This document shows positions 1 to 9,558 of a stretch of 64,000 nt of DNA, in pieces (positions within the stretch are counted from its first letter, which is position 1; every line of letters starts with the position of its first letter). Where the stretch lies: contig JAQTMR010000010.1 in NCBI GenBank assembly GCA_028714255.1, forward strand, positions 27,406 to 91,405, given 5' to 3'. A program made the position numbers and the translations under genes. Under the pieces are notes generated by a model. That model worked only from the letters and a program-made list of their open reading frames with translations, was not told the DNA's origin and did no database searches. Source of the DNA: Phycisphaerae bacterium (GTDB lineage Bacteria > Planctomycetota > Phycisphaerae > Sedimentisphaerales > Anaerobacaceae).

Positions 1-530
1 TTAATAATAGATTTTTTATGCTTGTGATAATATTCTATCGGTTCTTCGATTGTTACAATATGGCGGTCGAAGTGTTCGTTAATATAGTTCACCATACAAG
101 CTAAGGTAGTCGTTTTGCCGCTGCCGGTCGGGCCTGTAACCAAAAACATACCTCTTGGCCGTCGGCACAAAGCAGAGCAAATCTTGGGTAAACCTACCTC
201 TTCGAATGACATAATTTTAGTTGGAATAAGGCGTAATACTATCGAAATATCGCCTTTTTGACGAAAAACAGATACTCTAAATCTTGCCATATCGCCATAG
301 GCAAAACCAAAGTCGGTTCCTCCCTCTTCCTGAATCTCCTGCTGATTTCGCTCAGGAGCTATGCTTTTCATAAGTGCCACGGTATCGTCTGCATCGAGGA
401 CTTTGGTCTCAAGGGATCTGAGTTGGCCGTCTATTCTCAATACCGGTGCTCGACCGGTAACCAGATGTATATCAGAGCCTCTTTGCGTGACACATGCCTG
501 TAGGAGGCGGTCCATATTAACTGTTGCCAT
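1..530 (-). CDS. pilT: Twitching motility ATPase PilT (C-terminus beyond the window edge)
   Basis: The first 176 codons of a PilT-type retraction ATPase are present; the rest lies beyond base 1. The ATG is at 530-528. The N-terminal domain has the PilT-like GSDIHLVTGRAPVLRIDG region (about residues 18-35). The Walker A motif GPTGSGKTTT is at residues 133-142 and is followed by the Asp-box-like TIEEPIEYYH. In this family the hexameric ATPase powers type IV pilus retraction at the inner membrane. Only 31 bases separate its start from the end of pilB, and both lie on the minus strand, so the two are probably one operon. A pseudopilin lies 8 kb away, but no pilC or pilM-Q genes are visible. Confidence 0.93.
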   Translation of the reverse strand, partial: MATVNMDRLLQACVTQRGSDIHLVTGRAPVLRIDGQLRSLETKVLDADDTVALMKSIAPERNQQEIQEEGGTDFGFAYGDMARFRVSVFRQKGDISIVLRLIPTKIMSFEEVGLPKICSALCRRPRGMFLVTGPTGSGKTTTLACMVNYINEHFDRHIVTIEEPIEYYHKHKKSII

Positions 531-561
531 TTTTACAGAATCCTTAATAAGCTGTTTTTGT

Positions 562-2298
562 TTATTCCACCGCGACGTCGTCGGCTTGCGCTATACCCGC
601 TACTTCTTCGGGAGTAGTCAGACCTTTGAATATCTTGGCCTTGCCGTCATCCCTTAGCGTTCGCATCCCGGCTGCTATGCAGGCCTTTCGTAAATCTGCC
701 GTAGCGGCCTTTTCAAAGGCCAGTTCCCTTATCTTGCTGTTTAGTTCTACCATCTCGAATACTGCAATTCGGCCTTTGTAGCCGGTACTCTGACACTGGC
801 TGCAGCCGGCACCTTTATAGATGGGATTTTTTTTGATATCCTCAGGAGTAATACCAACCAGTCGTAAATAATGTGGGTCGGGATTTTCATTAATTACTTT
901 GCACTTACTGCAAATGACTCTTACAAGCCTTTGTGCCATAATAGCTTGAATAGAGCTGGCTACGAGGAATGGCTTGACACCCATATCTATCAGACGCGTA
1001 ATTGCGCTGGGGGCATCGTTCGTGTGCAAAGTGCTGAAAACCAGGTGTCCCGTAAGAGCAGCCTGGATGGCGGTATCCGCAACGATACCGTCTCGAATTT
1101 CTCCGACGAGTATAATATTCGGAGCTTGTCGCAGCATTGCCCTGAGAATCTTGTCGAATGTCAGCTCGATTTCATCTCTTATTTGACACTGATTCATCCC
1201 GTCAAAGTTGTATTCCACGGGGTCTTCCGCGGTAATAATTTTCTTGTCAGGCCTGTTAAGCTCCTGAAGTGCCGCATACAGAGTCGTGGTTTTTCCGCTT
1301 CCGGTCGGCCCTGTAACCAAAAATATACCGTTGGGCCTTTTAATTATTCTTACAAATCGTTCGTAATCATACTGTTCGAAACCGAGCGACTGAATACCGA
1401 TATTGACCGAATCACGCCGCAAAATTCGCAATACTACGCTTTCTCCGTGGTTGCCCGGCAGAGCGGAAACACGAAAATCGACGTCATTATCTCCAATCAT
1501 ACGTTTAATACGGCCGTCCTGTGGCAATCTTCTTTCTGCAATATCCATACCGGATAGAATTTTGAAGCGGGTCATTATGGGCGCTTGCATATTCTTGGGG
1601 ATATTATCTTTTTCCAGACAAACGCCGTCAACGCGGTATCTTACGCGCACCCTGTCTGCCATCGGCTCGATATGAATATCGCTGGCACGCATATGATATG
1701 CGTTATCTATTATCAAATTTACCAGCTTGACAATCGGGCTGTCATCACCTTCGCCGGTGTCACCGGCGCGGAGGGCTTCTGCCTGTAACTCTCGGCTGGC
1801 ATCGGCAAGCTCGGCGGCTGTTGCGTCGATGCTGTGTCTCAACTTGTCATCTTCCTCACTTCTTGCTTCTTCCACTGTCCCCTGGATATACGACTTGATT
1901 TTTGAGGGGTTTGCCAGACAGTAATCCAGTTCCTTATTCAAGCGAAACCGAAGTGTGTCCATCATGTCTAAATTTAACGGGTCACTGATAATTACTTTCA
2001 ATCTGCCGTCATTCATACCAAGAGGCAGGATGCTATGCCTTTTTATAAGGTCTTCCGGGATAAGCTTTATTACATCAGGCGGAATAGCGGTTTTATCCAG
2101 GTTCACATACTCCAGCCCGAATTGTTTGGCAAGTGCCTTGGTAAGTGTTTCTTCGTCCACCAGGCCCAACTCGAGCAATATCTGGCCAAGCCGTTTATTA
2201 CTCGTTTTAGAAGTCTTGATTGCATCAATAAGAGGCTGCTTCTTCACCACCCCGGCTTTGTAGAGTATTTCACCTAAATGTCTGCGTTTTTCTGCCAT
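562..2298 (-). CDS. pilB: Type IV pilus/type II secretion assembly ATPase PilB/GspE
   Basis: This is a 578-residue protein. The frame is open 14 codons further upstream, but the ATG at 2298 is chosen because the product then begins MAEKRRHLGEILYKAG, the usual start of the N-terminal MshEN domain (about residues 1-150). The T2SE ATPase core follows: Walker A GPTGSGKTTTLYA at about residue 329, ILVGEIRD Walker B, the STLHTNDAPSA His box, and a CSKC...CSQC zinc-binding pair at about residues 462 and 500. In the family it drives pilin polymerisation or pseudopilus extension. It probably works against the adjacent PilT. GspE of a type II secretion system is the alternative; the PilT neighbour favours PilB. 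Confidence 0.93.
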   Translation of the reverse strand: MAEKRRHLGEILYKAGVVKKQPLIDAIKTSKTSNKRLGQILLELGLVDEETLTKALAKQFGLEYVNLDKTAIPPDVIKLIPEDLIKRHSILPLGMNDGRLKVIISDPLNLDMMDTLRFRLNKELDYCLANPSKIKSYIQGTVEEARSEEDDKLRHSIDATAAELADASRELQAEALRAGDTGEGDDSPIVKLVNLIIDNAYHMRASDIHIEPMADRVRVRYRVDGVCLEKDNIPKNMQAPIMTRFKILSGMDIAERRLPQDGRIKRMIGDNDVDFRVSALPGNHGESVVLRILRRDSVNIGIQSLGFEQYDYERFVRIIKRPNGIFLVTGPTGSGKTTTLYAALQELNRPDKKIITAEDPVEYNFDGMNQCQIRDEIELTFDKILRAMLRQAPNIILVGEIRDGIVADTAIQAALTGHLVFSTLHTNDAPSAITRLIDMGVKPFLVASSIQAIMAQRLVRVICSKCKVINENPDPHYLRLVGITPEDIKKNPIYKGAGCSQCQSTGYKGRIAVFEMVELNSKIRELAFEKAATADLRKACIAAGMRTLRDDGKAKIFKGLTTPEEVAGIAQADDVAVE

Positions 2299-2360
2299 AT
2301 AAACCCAATACTGGTTGCTAAACCCTCTATTATACCACAATCATTATCCGGACGCAACCG

Positions 2361-3593
2361 TTACAACTTCAGCCGGAGCATATTTAGAGCCGTTTGTGCT
2401 GCATGCAGTCTCATAAAATCTCTGCCATAAGGAAAAACAAAGCGTTTGGTTTCACAGCCGTTGCCGGAATCTATGCTAATATACACCAGACCAACAGGCT
2501 TTTGTTCGCTCCCGCCGCCAGGCCCAGCTATGCCGGTTATACCTATGGCAAAGTCCGTTTCAGCTCTTTTTCTGGCCCCTTGGGCCATAGCTTCCGCTAC
2601 CCGGCAGCTCACAGCACCATCCTCTTCAATTAACTCGGCTTTTATGCCAAGCTCCTTGATTTTGGCAGTATTGCTGTAAGTAACCCAGCCGTATGTAAAA
2701 TATCGGCTTGCCCCGGCGGTATCGGTCAGTAATTTCGCTAACGCCCCGCCGGTGCAGGATTCCGCTACCGCTATTGTCTTTTTCTGCTGAGCTAATTTCG
2801 CCCCCACCACTTCTGCCAAAGTCTGCTCCCCTGTGCCGTATATTAGTTCGCCCAGAATCTCTCGCAACGTTTGCTCATCCTTCTCGGCCATCTGTTGCGC
2901 CTTAACTTTGTCTTTTGCTGTTGCGATAATGGTCAGAGTGATTACACCATAGTGGACGGTGCAGTTAATTAGTGGGTTTCTGCCCCGCTGCATAAGCCCG
3001 CCGAGTTTTTCGGCAACACTTGACTCCCCTGCCCCGAAGCACTTTAGTTTCAACACGGCAATTGCTTGTTCGCCGGCAAATCTTTTCAACTCCGTAAGAA
3101 CTGATTCTTCGAACATCTGCTTCATTTCCGATGGCACACCGGGTAAAACAAAAAATAATTTATCTTCTGCTTCAGCCCTTATCCCCGGAGCTGTACCGCG
3201 AATATTCTCGATAGCCTTTGTACCAGCGGGTATATATGCTTGTATGTTATTCTTCTCAGGCATCGGCCGGTTTCTGCTGGCGAATATACTCTGAATTTTC
3301 TCAAGCAGGTTGTTTTGTAACTGCAATTCGCTGCCGAGAAATTTGGCAAGTCCCTGCCGTGTCAGGTCATCGTCGGTCGGGCCGAGTCCGCCGGTTATCA
3401 GAACTATGTCAGCGTCGCCGCTTGCCAAATTCAGCATTCGCACAATCGAATCTATATCATCGCCGATGGTGTAGGAACTGACTACAGGTATGCCGATTGC
3501 AAACAGCCTTTCGCTTAGATATAAAGTATTGGTGTTTAGTGTCTGACCGTTAAGAAGTTCATTGCCGATACTGACGATACTTGCTTTTCTCAT
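2361..3593 (-). CDS. cinA: CinA-family protein (NMN deamidase / ADP-ribose pyrophosphatase type)
   Basis: The product has 410 residues, the normal length for full CinA. The N-terminal MoaB/MogA-like domain begins ASIVSIGNELLNGQTLNTN and contains ITGGLGPTDDDLTRQ (about residues 65-85). The C-terminal PncC-like domain has AVAESCTGGALAKLL near residue 275 and IGITGIAGPGGG near residue 360, the region that binds and deamidates nicotinamide mononucleotide in characterised homologues. Both active domains look intact. The gene lies between pilB and an MFS exporter on the same strand. In other bacteria CinA is linked to pyridine nucleotide recycling and, in some, to competence. A pnuC-type transporter occurs 39 kb away in the same window. 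Confidence 0.92.
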   Translation of the reverse strand: MRKASIVSIGNELLNGQTLNTNTLYLSERLFAIGIPVVSSYTIGDDIDSIVRMLNLASGDADIVLITGGLGPTDDDLTRQGLAKFLGSELQLQNNLLEKIQSIFASRNRPMPEKNNIQAYIPAGTKAIENIRGTAPGIRAEAEDKLFFVLPGVPSEMKQMFEESVLTELKRFAGEQAIAVLKLKCFGAGESSVAEKLGGLMQRGRNPLINCTVHYGVITLTIIATAKDKVKAQQMAEKDEQTLREILGELIYGTGEQTLAEVVGAKLAQQKKTIAVAESCTGGALAKLLTDTAGASRYFTYGWVTYSNTAKIKELGIKAELIEEDGAVSCRVAEAMAQGARKRAETDFAIGITGIAGPGGGSEQKPVGLVYISIDSGNGCETKRFVFPYGRDFMRLHAAQTALNMLRLKL

Positions 3594-3635
3594 AGCTCTT
3601 TATTGAAACGTTATTCTCTTTTGGTTTATAGATTT

Positions 3636-4973
3636 TTATTCTTTTGTTTCTACGGATATTTGGGTTACGGTGCCTATGCCATTGGCAACCTGTGGAATAA
3701 TCCCTTTGCGGACATAAACGGGATGGACCATTTCGCGGATTGCGGAAAGTTTTTTCCAGAAGACCGCAGCGGCGATTATACAAAGTACCCCGCTTATCTG
3801 CAAAGTGTGAGGAGCGCCTATCTTGTGGGCTATGCTTCCAGCCAGCAGGCTGCCGATGGGGGCTGTGCCCATAAAAGCCATCGTATAAAGACTCATAATT
3901 CGACCTCGTTTGTCATCATCGACTACCGTCTGCAAAATGGTATTAATTGAGGCCATCTGCACCATCATTCCAAATCCTGCGAGTAAAGTCAAACATAGAG
4001 AAAGCCACACATTGCGCGAGAAAGAAAATCCAATAATACCCACGGCAAAAATGCTTATGGCGAAAACCACTATTTTGTCGAGGTTCTTAACGGTTCTGCG
4101 GGACGCAAGAAACACTGCGCCGCAGAGAGCGCCGATGCCGACCGCACCCATAAGAAAGCCGAGCGTCCTGGGCCCGCCATGCAGGATGTCCTTCGCGAAT
4201 ACAGGCATAAGCACGGCATAGGGCATACCGATGATACCAATTAAAGCAAGCAGCAGCAAAATAGCCCTTATTGGTACAAACCTGTATGCGTAAAGCAGGC
4301 CGTCCCTGAACCCTGTTATGATATGGCCGTTATGACGATTAAGGCTGCGAGGCGTAAGTTTAAGGGCAAGCAGCGCCCCTATAACAGCCAGATAGCTTAC
4401 AGCGTTTAGTGAAAAGCAGACACTTTCCCCTACCGCGGCGATTAGCACTCCTGCTATCGAAGGGCCGATAAGCCTGGCGCCGTTGAAGGTCAGGGAATTA
4501 AGTGCGATGGCGTTGGGGATGTCTTCCTGTCTGTCAACCAGTTCATAGACAAAAGCCTGCCGGATAGGGATATCGAAGCCGTTAATTAGGCCCATAAATA
4601 CGCTCAGGCACATTATCTTCCATACGGTGATGGTATGGGTAACGATGAGCACAACGAGTATCGTCGCCTGGAGCATGGAGAGGATTTGGGTAACAATAAT
4701 CATCTTGTGTCGGCTCCATCTATCCGCTAGAACGCCTGCAAGAGGCGCAGCGATACAGGTTGGAATCTGGCTGGCAAACATAACTGCTCCGAGATAAAAG
4801 GCAGAGGAGGTCATCCGATAGACAAGCCAGCTTATGGCGACCTGCTGCATCCATGTTCCTATAAGACTTATGCTTTGGCCGGCAAAAAAGAGCCTGTAGT
4901 TTCTATGCTTAAGGGCCCGCAAAATCAATTTCACTCCGCGGGTATCGTTTATTTCATTATTTACAGCACACAT
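3636..4973 (-). CDS. MFS transporter (EntS-like, drug/siderophore exporter type)
   Basis: A 445-residue integral membrane protein with about 12 hydrophobic segments. Near the N-terminus it has the MFS_3-type start RNYRLFFAGQSISLIGTWM and the loop motif LADRWSRHKMII (about residues 78-90), a variant of the MFS signature between TM2 and TM3. The central loop (about residues 205-215) is charged, as expected between the two six-helix halves. The ATG at 4973 is the only good start. Substrate cannot be inferred. The protein is most like exporters of the EntS/DHA3 group. The gene is co-directional with cinA, 42 bases downstream, and may be co-transcribed. Confidence 0.85.
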   Translation of the reverse strand: MCAVNNEINDTRGVKLILRALKHRNYRLFFAGQSISLIGTWMQQVAISWLVYRMTSSAFYLGAVMFASQIPTCIAAPLAGVLADRWSRHKMIIVTQILSMLQATILVVLIVTHTITVWKIMCLSVFMGLINGFDIPIRQAFVYELVDRQEDIPNAIALNSLTFNGARLIGPSIAGVLIAAVGESVCFSLNAVSYLAVIGALLALKLTPRSLNRHNGHIITGFRDGLLYAYRFVPIRAILLLLALIGIIGMPYAVLMPVFAKDILHGGPRTLGFLMGAVGIGALCGAVFLASRRTVKNLDKIVVFAISIFAVGIIGFSFSRNVWLSLCLTLLAGFGMMVQMASINTILQTVVDDDKRGRIMSLYTMAFMGTAPIGSLLAGSIAHKIGAPHTLQISGVLCIIAAAVFWKKLSAIREMVHPVYVRKGIIPQVANGIGTVTQISVETKE

Positions 4974-5293
4974 CTTTTTATCTTATCGAATAAAGCTTCT
5001 TAAAACTGCCGTGTTAGATGGCCGATTATATTCTTCGGTGCCAAAATATCGGTTAGTTTTCTGCCCTTTAAGCATAAATGGTACAGGTTAGGCCATATTG
5101 AGTAAAGAGGGAAGTTGAAGTGCGGGATTATAGAGAAAGCAAAATGAGCAGGATAAGGACCGATGCTTTCCCCGCAATCAAACGCAAATTCACCTTGTCT
5201 CTGTTGCACAGGAAAGCCTGGATTTCCAGGGTGTTTTTTGCTATAATAAACGGCAACATATGGCTTGGGCTAAATCCCGGAGGCAGGTCGAAG
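4974..5293. other. Intergenic region between MFS gene and beta-helix gene
   Basis: This is a divergent upstream region. The only notable element is the Shine-Dalgarno GGAGG at 5279-5283, ten bases before the beta-helix start. The reading frame is open upstream to 5120 but encodes no signal-peptide-like start there. No RNA gene or repeat was recognised. Confidence 0.5.
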
Positions 5294-8047
5294 ATGAAAA
5301 GGTTATTGTTAATTACGGCATTCTCCTTGTGCTGGACACAGGTTTCGGCGCAAACGTTATATGTTTCCTCCGGAGAATACAGCAGCATCCAGTCTGCAAT
5401 TGACGATGCCGGCGATGGTGATACCATTATCGCCGACCCAAATACGTACTACGAAAACATCAACTTCCTCGGCAAAGCGATTACTCTCCGCTCCACAGAC
5501 CCGAATGACCCGAATGTAGTAGCGGAGACTATAATTGATGGCTCAAATCCCACTGACCCTAATATTGGCAGCGTAGTAACTTTCAATAATGGTGAAGACG
5601 CCGATTCAGTGTTGAGCGGATTTACCATTCAAAACGGCACAGGCCAGACGGACCCGACCGTTACCTGGCGCATCTGGACAGGAAACAACGGCGACGGCGG
5701 CGGAGCTTTATGCACCGGTGCATCGCCGACCATCACAAAGAACGTTTTCAGAAATTGCAGGGCGGAATACGGCGGCGGTGGTATTTTCTGTCAAAATCAC
5801 GCTTCTCCCGTAATTACGCACAACACATTCCTGAATAATTATGCTGTCTGGTATGGCGGGGCTGTTTTTGCAAGACTATATAGTTCGCCTACGATTTCAG
5901 ACAACATATTTAAGGAAAACCAGTGCAAGTATCTCGGAGGAGCGGTATATCTTGCGGACCACAGCTATTCGAAGGTTACAAATAACTGGTTTGAAAAAAA
6001 CGATTGTGAAGTATTGTACGCCGGTGCTATATATTATTTTGTGAGCGCGTCTCCCGTTATTGCGTGTAATTTTTTCATTTCCAACACGGCACAAACCACC
6101 GGTTCAGCGATGAATATGAACGCTGGCTCAACGGGGGTTGTTATCAATAATTTTTTCAAAGGTAACTCTACTCGAGCATCGGGTGGTGCGGCAATAAGAA
6201 TCAGTAGCGGCGGATATGATTTGATAGCCAACAATATTATCGTTGAAAATACCGGCGTTGGCATATCCACCGAATCCGGCTCCGCCCCGGTTGTCAAAAA
6301 CAATAACGTCTGGGGCAATACCGTCAGCAACTATGGCGGCACACTGAGCGACCAGACAGGCATCAACGGCAATATATCAGACGACCCCCAAATCGCACCG
6401 GCACTGCCGGAACCATTCAATTCCTTTTTTGAGTTTAGCCCGGACTCACCCTGCACCGATTCCGGAAGTAATGATTCAGTTCCAAGCTGGCTTACATTGG
6501 ATTATGACGGAACAAGCCGGCTGGTTAATGATGTGGTTGATATGGGGCCGCAGGAGTATCATTGGCTCAGAGTCCCGCAGGATTTCGACACGATTCAGCA
6601 GGCGGTTAACGCCGCCCAGTCTGGAGACGAAATTGTTGTTTCGCCCGGTTTCTACAGGGAAAACGTTGATTTCCTCGACAAGAATATTCGCCTGCGAAGT
6701 CTGAATCCGTTTGATTCGAACTGTGTTGCACAAACGGTCATTGATGGAAATGATGTGAATAGTTGTATTAAAATTCTCTCAGGCCAGGATGACACCACGG
6801 CTGTTGCGGGTTTTCGGATTCAAAATGGCCGTGGCCAGTTTGGCGGCGGCATACACGTTGGAAATTCCATAGGGCCGCAGTTGATGTATAACTACATTAC
6901 CGGTAACACTGCCTTCAAGCCGTCGGGCAGCACTACCGGCGGCTACGGAGGCGGCATAGATTGCCGCAGTTACTCCTATGCGGAGGTTGTGAATAATACG
7001 GTTATAGGTAATTTCGCAGAAGCTGCCGGCGGCGGTGTCCACGTCGGGCCGGGCTCAACCTGCCTGATTGAAAACAACAGGATTCTCGAAAACAAAACAA
7101 TTGGTGAGGCCGGTGGTGGTATTTACTGCTATAACAAAACGACCGCCTGGATAATTAACAACGAAATCGTCGGCAATACCGCTGAGACTGCATCCGGTGG
7201 TGGCATCTGGGTATGGGAAAGCCCGGGTGGAATTATTGAGGACAATGTAATTATTGGCAATGTTTCGACACCAACCTACCCGGGCGGAAGCGATAGCCGT
7301 GGCGGTGGAATTGGAATGCTGAAAGCGTCAACGCTGATTAGAAATAATCTTATTTGTGGAAACAAGGCCACCCAAGGAGGCGGCATCTGGGTACAATACG
7401 AAGGCAGCAGCAAGGTGGTGAACAATACTATCATCGGCAATATTGCCGATTTGGAAGGTGCGGGCATCGCGGTTGCTTGGGGCGTTTATTCACATATAAT
7501 AAATAACATCATCGCAAATAACGGCTCAGGAGGAGGCGTATATGTCAAACCATCTGGCACAATGCCTTCGGAGCCTAATCTGATTGCTAATGACATCTGG
7601 AACAACCAGGACGGCAATTACCTTGGCGACATAAGTGACCTGACCGGCACGGCCGGCAATATATCCGCCGACCCATGCTTTATCGACGCTGGTTTCTGGG
7701 ACGCTAACAGTACCCCTGAAGACCCGAATGATGATTATTGGGTTCAGGGTGACTATCGAATCGGTTATTACTCGCCCTGCCGCGACTCGGCCAGCCCCGA
7801 TGGTAATGATATACCTCAAGTGGATGTTGATGGAAACTCCAGACCTCACTTCACCGGCTTCGACATCGGTGCGTATGAGCTTCAAATTTACGATTTGACC
7901 GCAACCGGAACGGTTGATTTTACAGACCTTTCGTTACTGGCCGACTTTTGGCTTGCCGAGGGGTCGTCAATACCCGCGGACTTGGATGATAACGGCTTAG
8001 TTGATTTCTATGATTTTGCCCTGCTCACCAGCGACTGGCTGAAATAA
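5294..8047 (+). CDS. Secreted right-handed beta-helix protein with C-terminal dockerin-like repeat
   Basis: A 917-residue exported protein. The start at 5294 is preferred over the upstream ATG at 5120 because it follows GGAGG and begins a signal peptide (MKRLLLITAFSLCWTQVSAQ). Two similar halves each open with a pectate-lyase-like segment: SSIQSAIDDAGDGDTI near residue 28 and DTIQQAVNAAQSGDEIVV near residue 435. Each continues with many GGGI/NNT beta-helix coils, so the protein looks like an internal duplication. The C-terminus has two Asp-rich calcium-binding loops, TGTVDFTDLSLLADFW and DDNGLVDFYDFALLTSDW, typical of planctomycete dockerin-like modules. A polysaccharide-binding or -cleaving surface role is plausible, but no catalytic residues were identified. 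Confidence 0.85.
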   Translation: MKRLLLITAFSLCWTQVSAQTLYVSSGEYSSIQSAIDDAGDGDTIIADPNTYYENINFLGKAITLRSTDPNDPNVVAETIIDGSNPTDPNIGSVVTFNNGEDADSVLSGFTIQNGTGQTDPTVTWRIWTGNNGDGGGALCTGASPTITKNVFRNCRAEYGGGGIFCQNHASPVITHNTFLNNYAVWYGGAVFARLYSSPTISDNIFKENQCKYLGGAVYLADHSYSKVTNNWFEKNDCEVLYAGAIYYFVSASPVIACNFFISNTAQTTGSAMNMNAGSTGVVINNFFKGNSTRASGGAAIRISSGGYDLIANNIIVENTGVGISTESGSAPVVKNNNVWGNTVSNYGGTLSDQTGINGNISDDPQIAPALPEPFNSFFEFSPDSPCTDSGSNDSVPSWLTLDYDGTSRLVNDVVDMGPQEYHWLRVPQDFDTIQQAVNAAQSGDEIVVSPGFYRENVDFLDKNIRLRSLNPFDSNCVAQTVIDGNDVNSCIKILSGQDDTTAVAGFRIQNGRGQFGGGIHVGNSIGPQLMYNYITGNTAFKPSGSTTGGYGGGIDCRSYSYAEVVNNTVIGNFAEAAGGGVHVGPGSTCLIENNRILENKTIGEAGGGIYCYNKTTAWIINNEIVGNTAETASGGGIWVWESPGGIIEDNVIIGNVSTPTYPGGSDSRGGGIGMLKASTLIRNNLICGNKATQGGGIWVQYEGSSKVVNNTIIGNIADLEGAGIAVAWGVYSHIINNIIANNGSGGGVYVKPSGTMPSEPNLIANDIWNNQDGNYLGDISDLTGTAGNISADPCFIDAGFWDANSTPEDPNDDYWVQGDYRIGYYSPCRDSASPDGNDIPQVDVDGNSRPHFTGFDIGAYELQIYDLTATGTVDFTDLSLLADFWLAEGSSIPADLDDNGLVDFYDFALLTSDWLK

Positions 8048-8230
8048 CTGCCCTTCTTTGTCGCCACATATATTCTTATCTCAGATATAGCCTTATCCTT
8101 TTTCTCCAAAGTAAATCCCTTCAATTGGACGATATAAATAGGCAGTAGGAATGGAATCAGAAGGAGATAAAATACGCCATATACAACCCTGTCCTTAAAC
8201 AGAGCGAAGGGACACGGCCCCAGATGTGAA

Positions 8231-8683
8231 GTGGGAAAATCCTTTACGCTTGTAGAAATACTGATAGTTGTCGCTATTCTCGGCATCCTCGCTGCTGTCG
8301 TCCTGCCCACTCTTCAGGACCACATTCAACAGGCCAAGGAATCCGCTGCCAAAGACAATCTCCGAATATTGCGAAATGCCATCGGACTTTACGCTGCCCG
8401 CCACGATGGCGTTGCACCGGGCTATCCCAATGACGACCCTTCCCAAACCCCAAACAGGACGTCGCTATTTTTCCAACTCGTAGGGGAAAAGTATATTAAC
8501 CAATTCCCTGAAAACTCATTCAACGGCTATGAGTTCCCTCGGATAAAAATGGTTGGTAATGACGACCCATTCCCGGATACGCCAACCGGCAATTACGGCT
8601 GGATTTACAAACCGGCGGCGAAAGAAATTCGCCTCGACTGGCCCGGAACGGACAGAGACGGCGTCAGCTACTACGATTATTAG
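8231..8683 (+). CDS. Type II/IV pseudopilin-like protein
   Basis: A 150-residue protein with a prepilin N-terminus. FTLVEILIVVAILGILAAVV follows a short basic leader, with Glu at position +5 of the predicted mature protein. The residue before the cleavage site is Ser (GKS/FTLVE) instead of the usual Gly. The GTG at 8231 gives a four-residue leader but has no clear ribosome-binding site. An AAGGAG at 8161-8166 lies too far away, and the frame is closed by a stop at 8168, so the start is uncertain. Downstream, GYPNDDPSQTPN and the periplasmic globular region resemble planctomycete GspG-type proteins. Its last codon overlaps the convergent lipoprotein gene. Confidence 0.8.
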   Translation: MGKSFTLVEILIVVAILGILAAVVLPTLQDHIQQAKESAAKDNLRILRNAIGLYAARHDGVAPGYPNDDPSQTPNRTSLFFQLVGEKYINQFPENSFNGYEFPRIKMVGNDDPFPDTPTGNYGWIYKPAAKEIRLDWPGTDRDGVSYYDY

Positions 8684-9303
8684 CGCGGGCCGTTATTCGC
8701 ATCTGGAACTTTAGTAAAGATAAGGCGATCCCCTTCTTCCTCTCCTAAACCAACTCGCAGCTTCCCTTTTTCTTCAAATATTGGCTTATCTTTTGGGCTA
8801 TTGGGGTCGGGTGCAAATGCGGCTATATCCGGCGAATTGAATAAATCAACCGTCCATGTCTTTCCATCATCCGAGACTTCCCCTGTGATAAGATACTCCC
8901 ACGAACCCTTTACCATGCCGCCATCGAACAGGTATAGGCAAAACTGTTCTATCTTTATATTTACCGCCAGCTCACGGCTCTGCGGGTTGTAAGAAACGTT
9001 GAAATCTCCTGCATAAACGAAGCCATGCTCGCCTTTAGGACCTGGAACTTCGGTTTTACGGTTAGCCCTGATATTAGCCATGCCTATAGGATTGACCGCC
9101 GATGAAATTGTACCGTCGCCTTCAAAGATAATTCGCCAGTAATTTAATTTATTCTTATTGGCCTCCCACGCCCCGGCAAGAAACTGGGGGAATTCGCTGC
9201 CATCTTCAATGGTTACCTTAGTACCGCTTTTATTTTGGCTGACTTCCTGACAGCCGCCTAACACCAAAAGAACAAATCCCAATAATACCATTAACTGCTT
9301 CAT
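8680..9303 (-). CDS. Lipoprotein of unknown function
   Basis: A 207-residue protein with a lipoprotein signal peptide, MKQLMVLLGFVLLVLGGC, and a lipobox LGGC with Cys18. The remainder is hydrophilic with beta-rich character: WRIIFEGDGTISSAV, a repeated aromatic/charged pattern, and an acidic C-terminus. It resembles small planctomycete lipoproteins of unknown role. No enzyme motif is visible. It ends four bases inside the convergent pseudopilin gene, so their transcripts overlap. Confidence 0.75.
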   Translation of the reverse strand: MKQLMVLLGFVLLVLGGCQEVSQNKSGTKVTIEDGSEFPQFLAGAWEANKNKLNYWRIIFEGDGTISSAVNPIGMANIRANRKTEVPGPKGEHGFVYAGDFNVSYNPQSRELAVNIKIEQFCLYLFDGGMVKGSWEYLITGEVSDDGKTWTVDLFNSPDIAAFAPDPNSPKDKPIFEEKGKLRVGLGEEEGDRLIFTKVPDANNGPR

Positions 9304-9399
9304 AATATTATATTCCCTTATCCTTATCAGCCGCTGATTTCACAAGTACCTGTTTTTTGACGCCGGTTAGGTTGATTCTCTTTGATTCTTAAATACTAT

Positions 9400-9558
9400 C
9401 TTCAGCGCCATCAGCGAAATCTGTGTCTAAAAATAATACCCTATTGCGTCAATCTGCGTTCGGAAATTATAACACAAATCTGCATCAAAGCAAACAAAAA
9501 AAGAGGCAAGCCTTAGGCCTGCCTCTTTTCAATAACTAACATCAGGTTCCTGGTCGCC
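9400..9558 (-). repeat. 3' flank of PEP-CTERM copy 1, homologous to 11067-11220
   Basis: The stretch between the lipoprotein and the PEP-CTERM gene can be aligned with the stretch downstream of the second PEP-CTERM gene. Shared features are GTCTAAAAATAATA, ATAACACAAA and a near-identical terminator hairpin. This shows that the duplication covers the gene plus its 3' flank. Confidence 0.7.
9499..9529 (-). terminator. Rho-independent terminator of PEP-CTERM copy 1
   Basis: An inverted repeat, AGAGGCAAGCC with GGCCTGCCTCT, sits between A and T tracts about 30 bases after the stop codon on the minus strand. A near-identical hairpin follows copy 2. Confidence 0.85.

Noticed and set aside
871..1557. 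228-codon plus-strand open frame
   Set aside because: It lies antisense to pilB, whose motifs are unmistakable; the plus-strand translation has no family pattern.
5120..5293. 58-residue N-terminal extension of the beta-helix protein
   Set aside because: The downstream ATG has a proper Shine-Dalgarno and immediately starts a signal peptide.
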